Source of the DNA: Closterium sp. NIES-65
Lineage: Eukaryota; Streptophyta; Zygnematophyceae; Desmidiales; Closteriaceae
NCBI GenBank assembly: GCA_948144175.1
Contig: CANXME010000062.1
Span: forward strand, 248,001-312,000
DNA: 64,000 bases
Reading direction: 5' to 3'
The position numbers were made by a program, and so were the translations under genes. The notes beneath the pieces are model-generated. The model was not told the DNA's origin and did not search any database. It saw only the letters and a program-made list of their open reading frames with translations. Below, in pieces: positions 43,101 to 52,600 of this stretch. Position 1 is the first letter of the stretch. Every line of letters starts with the position of its first letter.

Positions 43101-46100
43101 TACATTAGTAATGAGCTCAGAGTTCTTTAAATACATCCAGGATGAGCAAGGAATGGATGGGGAGGAGAATCATGGACAATCTCTAGGGATTGGGGGTAAT
43201 CCGAAGGCAATCTCCAATTGGTGGGTTGGAGATTGCTTGGAGATGACATTTGGGTTTGGTTGGGATGTGGGTGTACACCCAACCAAACACAATGTGCAAA
43301 ATACACTACGCTAGGATATAGAAAGTACAAATACAAAATGTGAGGTTGAGGGCCAACACGATCAGATTTTCACCGTGCAGCAAAACTATGCATGTAACGT
43401 TCTTATCATTCAAAGATCTGCCCAACACGTGTTGAGCCTCAAACAAGTTTTGTGTCGAAAATAATGTGCATATAGTACTTTATTCAAGTTGTGGAAACCT
43501 TTCTTGTAGAATGTATGTACCTTAATTTCACCTACCGGGTGGCATGGTGGGTGGAGTGTCGATGCAGTTGGTAACGGGGACAGGAAGCCTCTCCTTGCCA
43601 TTTGAGAGGTCCGCGCACACAACACTGGCGCACACGGATGATCCCAAATTACAATTGAGTCAGTGATCGTGTAGTGATATGTTGCAGCAAGGTTGTAGCA
43701 ATATGGTCTCATCCTAAGCCTCGACTCCCAGATGACTAATGCGCAAAAAGTCATAATGCCAAGTTCCCCGTGAACGATATTCAGTGCACGTGCACTAGAT
43801 GCAAGGGGCTTGTCGTGCACTAGATGCAAGGGGCTTGTCGTGCACTAGATGCAAGGGGCTTGTCGTGTCGTGCACTAGATGCAAGGGGCTTGTCGTGCAC
43901 TAGATGCAAGGGGCTTGTCGTGCACTAGATGCAAGGGGCTTGTCGTGCACTAGATGCAAGGGGCTTGTCGTGCACTAGATGCAAGGGGCTTGTCGTGCAC
44001 TAGATGCAAGGGGCTTGTCGTGCACTAGATGCAAGGGGCTTGTCGTGCACTAGATGCAAGGGGCTTGTCGTGCACTAGATGCAAGGGGCTTGTCGTGCAC
44101 TAGATGCAAGGGGCTTGTCGTGCACTAGATGCAAGGGGCTTGTCGTGCACTAGATGCAAGGGGCTTGTCGTGCACTAGATGCAAGGGGCTTGTCGTGCAC
44201 TAGATGCAAGGGGCTTGTCGTGCACTAGATGCAAGGGGCTTGTCGTGCACTAGATGCAAGGGGCTTGTCGTGCACTAGATGCAAGGGGCTTGTCGTGCAC
44301 TAGATGCAAGGGGCTTGTCGTGCACTAGATGCAAGGGGCTTGTCGTGCACTAGATGCAAGGGGCTTGTCGTGCACTAGATGCAAGGGGCTTGTCGTGCAC
44401 TAGATGCAAGGGGCTTGTCGTGCACTAGATGCAAGGGGCTTGTCGTGCACTAGATGCAAGGGGCTTGTCGTGCACTAGATGCAAGGGGCTTGTCGTGCAC
44501 TAGATGCAAGGGGCTTGTCGTGCACTAGATGCAAGGGGCTTGTCGTGCACTAGATGCAAGGGGCTTGTCGTGCACTAGATGCAAGGGGCTTGTCGTGCAC
44601 TAGATGCAAGGGGCTTGTCGTGCACTAGATGCAAGGGGCTTGTCGTGCACTAGATGCAAGGGGCTTGTCGTGCACTAGATGCAAGGGGCTTGTCGTGCAC
44701 TAGATGCAAGGGGCTTGTCGTGCACTAGATGCAAGGGGCTTGTCGTGCACTAGATGCAAGGGGCTTGTCGTGCACTAGATGCAAGGGGCTTGTCGTGCAC
44801 TAGATGCAAGGGGCTTGTCGTGCACTAGATGCAAGGGGCTTGTCGTGCACTAGATGCAAGGGGCTTGTCGTGCACTAGATGCAAGGGGCTTGTCGTGCAC
44901 TAGATGCAAGGGGCTTGTCGTGCACTAGATGCAAGGGGCTTGTCGTGCACTAGATGCAAGGGGCTTGTCGTGCACTAGATGCAAGGGGCTTGTCGTGCAC
45001 TAGATGCAAGGGGCTTGTCGTGCACTAGATGCAAGGGGCTTGTCGTGCACTAGATGCAAGGGGCTTGTCGTGCACTAGATGCAAGGGGCTTGTCGTGCAC
45101 TAGATGCAAGGGGCTTGTCGTGCACTAGATGCAAGGGGCTTGTCGTGCACTAGATGCAAGGGGCTTGTCGTGCACTAGATGCAAGGGGCTTGTCGTGCAC
45201 TAGATGCAAGGGGCTTGTCGTGCACTAGATGCAAGGGGCTTGTCGTGCACTAGATGCAAGGGGCTTGTCGTGCACTAGATGCAAGGGGCTTGTCGTGCAC
45301 TAGATGCAAGGGGCTTGTCGTGCACTAGATGCAAGGGGCTTGTCGTGCACTAGATGCAAGGGGCTTGTCGTGCACTAGATGCAAGGGGCTTGTCGTGCAC
45401 TAGATGCAAGGGGCTTGTCGTGCACTAGATGCAAGGGGCTTGTCGTGCACTAGATGCAAGGGGCTTGTCGTGCACTAGATGCAAGGGGCTTGTCGTGCAC
45501 TAGATGCAAGGGGCTTGTCGTGCACTAGATGCAAGGGGCTTGTCGTGCACTAGATGCAAGGGGCTTGTCGTGCACTAGATGCAAGGGGCTTGTCGTGCAC
45601 TAGATGCAAGGGGCTTGTCGTGCAATAGATGCAAGGGGCTTGTCGTGCAATAGATGCAAGGGGCTTGTCCCAAAAAGGGCGTGCACTCACTCTGATGCTC
45701 TGTTCACGCTCGTTGGGATCTGGCCGCGCATGAAGCGAACCTGAGGCACACAAGGGCATGACCCACAAGCGTAGTGCGAAAGTGAGGCAAGGTAGACGTG
45801 AGCAAGTTACTGGATTGGTTTATTTCTATAGCCTGTATGAACATTTCTTCCATGGGGATAGTTTCTGGCTTGCTAGTTTGTGCGAGGGCAAGAGAGGAGC
45901 AACCACAGTGAGTACCATGCCGAGGTGGAGGGGGGGAAGGGGGGGAGGAGGGGGGGGAAGGAGGAGGAGGAGGAGGAGGAGGAGGAGGAGGAGGAGGAGG
46001 AGGAGGAGGAGGAGGAGGAGGAGGAGGAGGAGGAGGGGGGGGGGGGGAGGAGGGGGAGGAGGAGGAGGAGGAGGAGGAGGAGGGGTGGAGGTGAAGGAGG

Positions 46101-46599
46101 AGAGGGGGGTGACGAGGAGGAGGAGGAGGAGGAGGAGGAGGAGGAGGAGGAGGAGGAGGAGGAGGAGGAGGAGGAGGAGTGGGCGGCACGAGACGAGGAG
46201 GGGGAGAGAGGATCCGACCCGCTACTGTCTGGCGGGTCAGGGATTTCCCTCGATGATTTGTGCGGATCAACGATTTTGCCCGCCTATCATGAAAGTTGAC
46301 TGAGCAAAGCCAGGCCCTCCCTCCTCCCCAACAAAATTGTTGAAACGAATCATTCAAACCTATTCGCAGTCGCTTCCCTCCCATCACCTCACTGAATCTA
46401 CAAGACCCAACCCCCCCACACCCTTTTACAGATCTCGACATTGAGCTCAGCCAGTTCTAGCGCCCTTCAGCTCATAGCACATACCACCACATCTAGACTG
46501 ATCAGTGTAAGTCAGCACCAAATAGCCGGGTCGGGCCAGGTCGACCCGACCCAGCCTGGCCATTCGCTCAACCTACTCACAATCTCCCATGATTTGTTT

Positions 46600-46632
<33 letters not shown>

Positions 46633-49600
46633 ATATTCGTATGAGATTTTGAGGGGGGCCTCTAGAACCGAACGTTGGCGGACCGGAGAAGTTTGAGCTC
46701 TTCACACTAGCCGTGGCACCTAATCTGCCAGAATTGGACCGAAACTACTACAAAATGCCTGCTAAACATATTACTTTTTGATTCCCTATAACCGACTGAG
46801 GGAAACACACTAGTGTTAGGTGGCATGAGCATCCGGCCCGACCCGACCCGACTTGGCCAGGGCCAGGCGGGATCCTGGGTCGGGTCGGGTCAGCCCCGGG
46901 CCAGGATGTTGGAGACCTTGACCCGGCCAGGGGGTACGACCTGAGGTCGGGTCAGGTACACGAAACCCGCTTTCGCCCGCGCTCTGTGCAGATTGACAAT
47001 TTTGCCCGCCGATCTGCACAGATCGACAATTGTGGTGAAACGGACTGGATGACAGCTCATCGTCGCCTTGGGCACATTGCTATGCCCACACTGCAGCAAC
47101 TGCAAAAAAAAGGAAGGGGTTAACGGGCTGAAGCTGATTGGTGCAGCAACAACTCAGAAGTGTGAAACCTGCCTGCAGAGAAAGTTCACTTGGTTCCCGT
47201 TCCATTCAACCAAGGGTGGCAGCTGCCACATAGACGTGCAAACGTCTCGCTCCTCGTGCAAGTCCCACAGCAACCTCGCTGCCAGCTGTCGCTTGAATGT
47301 TTTGGCACCATCAGTAGAAGTGCTGACGCCACACTTGGCCAGCTTTCGCAAAAAGATCGGGTTGACTTTCAAGTCGGGGTCAAAGAGCATCTCGCTCAGC
47401 ACCACCTGCTTGCTATCAGCTCATTTTAATGCAGCACGTCCCGTCCCTGACACCTTGAGAGCGTGCCCGGATGCCGACTAGACCTTAGCTAGGGATGAGC
47501 AAGGTGGCGAACACTTCGAGGCGAACTGAACAGGTTTTGTTTTTTATCTTAAATCGTTCGCCCAAACGTGTTCGATGTTCGCCCGAACACGTTCGTGTTT
47601 GTGGCGCTGCTGCAGAACGCTCCGTGGCGAACACGAACGTGTTCGAGGTTCGCCCGAACACGCCTCCACAGGCGAACAGCAAACACCTGTTTTTTCCTTA
47701 AACTGTTCGCCGAACCGAACACTGTTCGGTTCGGCAAAAGAGGGTGTTCGACAAGGGGCGAAGATGAACATGTTCGTGTTCGCCCTTTGCTCATCCCTAA
47801 CCTCAGCAATCAGTGCAATCCCTATTTTGTCAAGGAGCTTGACCTTTGAAGTCGTACTCTATGCCGCTCCCAAATCCAAGATCCACGTGTTGAGCGGGTG
47901 CAGTTCGGCTCCAGCATGCGGATTTTTCGGTACGAATCCATTCCATTGTCTAAAAGCTCTGGTTTTGGGGAAGGCTGAGACCGCTTGGAAAATCATACAC
48001 GACTCCTGCGATGACGAATTTGGCGTAGATTTCTCTCAGCTTGTGGCTGAACGGGTTCTCCTTCACTAAGACGAAGGGTGGAGAGCCCTCTCTCCAACAT
48101 GATAGTAGCTACAACTAAGGTGGGGGCATGGAGGTGCATGACCACAAACCATGCCTTGAAACCACACTCTTCCTTCGGGAGTAAGTGCATTATATATTGG
48201 CGTTGAGCGAGATTTAGGCTCAGAGACAAGATGTAGTACCCGGCGTATGAACGCTTGTCCCACTCATTTTGAGATTCCGCGGCACTAGGTCGTTTCTCGC
48301 TGCCTATCATAAGCCTTAGGAGACCTATCTGCCGAAAATACTGCTGCATCTTCCAAGACTAGTCGTCATAACCCACTCCACTAAACTTGTTGACTGAGAA
48401 GTTAATCAGCACCTCAGCAATGAAACCTGGCTTGTCCGGGCTAATCCTGACTACCAAGACTCAAGTCCGGTTTGTCCGGCTCTGATGGAACCCCGGGTCG
48501 GGACGATGCCCGTACCAAGGTAGCCCTGGACAGAACCATGCCCCAAGTGCTGACGTCCTCAGGGTAAGCAGCCCAACTGGCTCCGCACTCTGTATCCCTA
48601 ACTAGCCGATACCACTACTCACGGGGGCTGAATTCATTTCTTCTCTAGGTGACCCCATCGTCGGATACGTTGAAAACGATTAAGTATCAGCTCCGATACC
48701 ACGTGTTGAGTGCTATCTGCTATGCAGAAGTGTTAAAAAAACTTGAAATGACTAAGTTGAACCTAGCAAAACCTACTCCTTTTGAGACCTTCCGAGTGTG
48801 ACAGGGTGCCACTTCTCAGCCAAGGGCTCATAAGCACAAGGGAGTAACGTAAGTTTGGCTTAGCTCGTAGTGTGAGAGAAAACTGGTTGAACCGCGTTTT
48901 GGCACCACCGAGAAGCGTTTCTACTCTCGTCAATACGAAATAGAATTCCAATGCAAAAGCATGAAAGCATTGTTGTCTTGAAACAAACACAAGCACACAA
49001 AGGAAAACACGAGGCAGTTGTTTAACTGTAATTCAGGACGTCGCCATGGTCTCTTAGAGAACGGTTGCCCAACTGTTGCTGCACTTGGCGTTTTCACCTC
49101 CTTGGAAAAAAACTTTCTTCAAATTACATGTCTGCCAAATGCCCCTGCTGAGTCATCTCACGAACGATCATGAACGCTCGTGTAGAATCATGAACACTCA
49201 TGTAGGTTTCCCATTTTCAGTTGTTAACGGACTTTACCGTTGTTAAAACAGAATTCTCTGTTTTGTACTTGTAGCAAAATCATCACGCCAAGTGTCATGA
49301 ATTTACGGTAAAACTACCTGTTTCTCGAGTCAACGTGGGATTCATTTTTTCTCAACTGTAATCCCGAGCACCCCTATGCCAACCTGCACGACCGATATAT
49401 TTTTCATATGCCGGTGTCCTGTGTTCTCATCTTAACTTTTAGAAAATGACAGCAGTAAATTCCAGATTCAAGCATCCCTAGCAATAACATAATGGGTCGT
49501 GAACATGGGCAAAAGGGTGGAACCTGGTCAGTCGTGAGAGGCGGCTGGCCGGGGTTGCGAACGAGAAGAAATTTGTAGACGAAGAAGCCTTGCTCGCCAC

Positions 49601-52600
49601 GCACATACTGATGTTGCTTCACCTACAGCGATTACAAGGATGCAATAGAACAGTAAGCATGCACCAGGCATAAGAATGGTATATTGGTGTTCTAAACGTG
49701 ATCTCAAACCGTAAAAAGGTAAGCCAATCAACATGATACAAAAACGTGTGAGCCAACTCAAGCACAAGGCAAAGAAAGAGAGTCAGAAGGTTACATGGGC
49801 TGGGTGTTGAAATGGGGATGCACGCCGGCCCAGGTCAAACCAGGTCAGGCCAGCCACCGAGTAAGGCCAAATTCAAACCGGCAGGGTTGACGTTGTTTTG
49901 CGACCGGCCGTGCCTTGGCGCAACTTTGCAAGTCAAACTGGCCATGTTCCACCCAACTGGTGAGCGGTTCGTTGCTGGCCGATTCAAGTTTGGTCCATCC
50001 TCCAAATGTTTCCCAAACCGTTGGCTGGTTAGCGCTACTTTATTGCTTAATCACTAGCAGCTCGAGCATTAATGCACTTGTTTAAGCCACTTCAATGTGA
50101 TTTTGCTTGGGCTCAGTTTGACTAAGGGCGTATCAAAAATACTGTTTGTGTCATGCGAGATTCTTGGAACCCAGACATTCCACGCTGTTTCCACATGAGC
50201 AGCACCTGCCTATTGCTCATGTGGACCCACAAAGCAACCATATCAGCTCTTAAAGACAGACCCACCTTGTAAAGCCCATCGTATGTGAAAGCCCGTCCGG
50301 TGTCGGACTTCTTGCAGTTGTGCCCTCGAATGACTCTCACATCGTTCTTCACCTTAATGCTATTCTGAAGCAACCGCAAAAACACATGTTTGGAGAAAGA
50401 AACGTAATACACAGCTTAAGACAAACACATGACCTAAACAAATATATAAACATGTCTATATATGCAGGGTGTTTTTTAACATCTTCACTTTCAAAACCAG
50501 AAAGTAGCATCTCACCACCTATTCAAACTGTGGTGCACCTGTCTGACTCTCAAGCTAAGCACCAAACTGTCATTTGTTTCTACCTAACAGTGACTCTGCA
50601 GTTCTAAATCAAACCGGAACTGCACCGCCACATTGAGGCATACGGTCAATGTGGCTGCCATCAATTTTAATGGTGAACAAAAAAGAGTGACCCGGTTCTG
50701 GTTTTATTCATACCGTTCCAGTTCAGTTAGACAATAGGCTGCTGATGCACCTCGAACTGGTGCAGTTCGTCACAACTTTGGTTGGTGGAAGTTGAAGCTC
50801 ATTTTCTAGCTCTAACTATCTTCACATACAAATTGAACATCCCTCCCAAGCATTGCGGGACCCTTGGATCTGGGATTCCGCAGCCAAATCTGCACGGTTC
50901 TCGAATAAAGGAAGAAAATGACGTCATTACGCCTGTGATTACAACAAAGGCTCACTCAAGTCGAACCGGACCAGACATGTCTGGGTTGCACCACAGGTGG
51001 TTTGACCCAATTTCCAGGGGTTGCAGATCGGCAACATGAGATCACACGTTTTTTGACCCGGACAGAACCGGTCCGGTTTGGACATTGGGTTCGACAATTG
51101 ACCCGGTTGAACCTGAACCCTTTGTGGTTCAAAACTTGCTCGAAACTTGCTCGTGCCTACTCAATAAGGCTGCAAGATAGGCTTCATCCGACCACGCGGC
51201 ATTTGCAGCATCATCTCTTGACGTATGTGAGGTTAGACATGAGCAACGAACCGATTGCGCTCGGTTGATTCTATTCGAACAGGCCAAGAAGTTAGCAGCG
51301 GACCGGCAAATGTTTGGGCAGACAGTTCGTCCGAACTTATGAGGCCGCGTCGAAGCCGAACGGTTCGACGACTGGTCCAGGTTCATCGCAACCAGCTGAG
51401 GTCTCGCACGCCACGCAGTGATTTCACTTGACAAAGCTGGCCTAGGGGTTAGGGTTGGACGTCATTTGACATCGCAGATCCAGACATGTTTTAGTTTAAA
51501 TTGGTTTCTTTCCTCATATGCATCAACTCCCACTCACCTTAGATTATGTTGGTTCGTGGTGATGAGCGGTGAGCAGTGGGGCGAATTGGTTGGGAATGTA
51601 TGTTTCAAAACATTTGTTGGGGAAGAGGAAGTGCCTAGGATCAGTAAATTGAAGCAAAATCCCGATCTGTACAGATCGGCCAGCAAATTCGCCGATCTGC
51701 CGGCCGAAATCGACGATTTGCGCAGAAAGTCACATGAGTGCTGCTGATGGAATGCTGCTGAATCTGCCGAACACGCTTCTTAAATTCTACATTAAATATC
51801 GCCCTAAGCCCACATGTAAGTAAGCATGAGCAACTGACCCGACCCGCCGCGACCTGACCCGATTTGAGTGAGCCAAGTGGGAACTGGGTCGGATGGGGTC
51901 GGGTCATACCGGGCCAAGCAGCTTGCGTCATATCTATTCGGCATGATGATTGCCCAGCAGTTCGTTTTGCTGAACTTGGCACCGGCCATGTCATATCATT
52001 CTGCATGATGATTCGCCCCATGAGGACGCTCATGAGGGCGCAAGACCTGGCTGTATCTAAGTTATTTAGATGCTTGTTAATGCATACCATTGTTTGTCAC
52101 AGTTACGCCTGGAACATCATAGTTAGGAAAGGTACATTCTGCTGGTCCAATGCTACGAGTCGAGCTTTGCTCGCACTCGTCCAAGCCTTAAAAACACTAG
52201 GCCAATCTCTGAAAACCTCGTCAAACATGACGAGTGACGAGTACCGTTCTTAGCTGAAAAGGTTCGTCCCAGCAAAACTCGGCTCGTCATAAAGCTCGCA
52301 CGGGCTTGACCTATGACGAGCCGATTTTTTTCAGCTCGTGCCAAAGCACTGTGAGAACTAAAGCTTTGAATCGGTACATTAGTAATGAGCTCAAAGCTCT
52401 TAGGGTACATCCGAAATGAGCAAGGTATGGATGTAGAGGGAATCGGAGGCGATCCCTAGGGGATAGAGAATACTTCCAAGGCAATTTCCAATTGGTGGGT
52501 TGAAGATTGCTTGGTGATCACATTTGGGTTGGGTTGGGATCTGGGTGTACACCCAACCAACACAAAGTGTAAACTGCACTACGCTAGGATATAAAAGGTA

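Noticed and set aside
43791..45670. The regular 25-bp array as a CRISPR array
   Set aside because: Units are directly contiguous with no variable spacers, and the setting is a plant nuclear intron.
45704..46303. Poly-Pro, poly-Glu and poly-Arg frames over the (GGA)n block
   Set aside because: Pure trinucleotide-repeat artefacts inside an intron. Only the 50-bp exon at 45691-45740 is supported.
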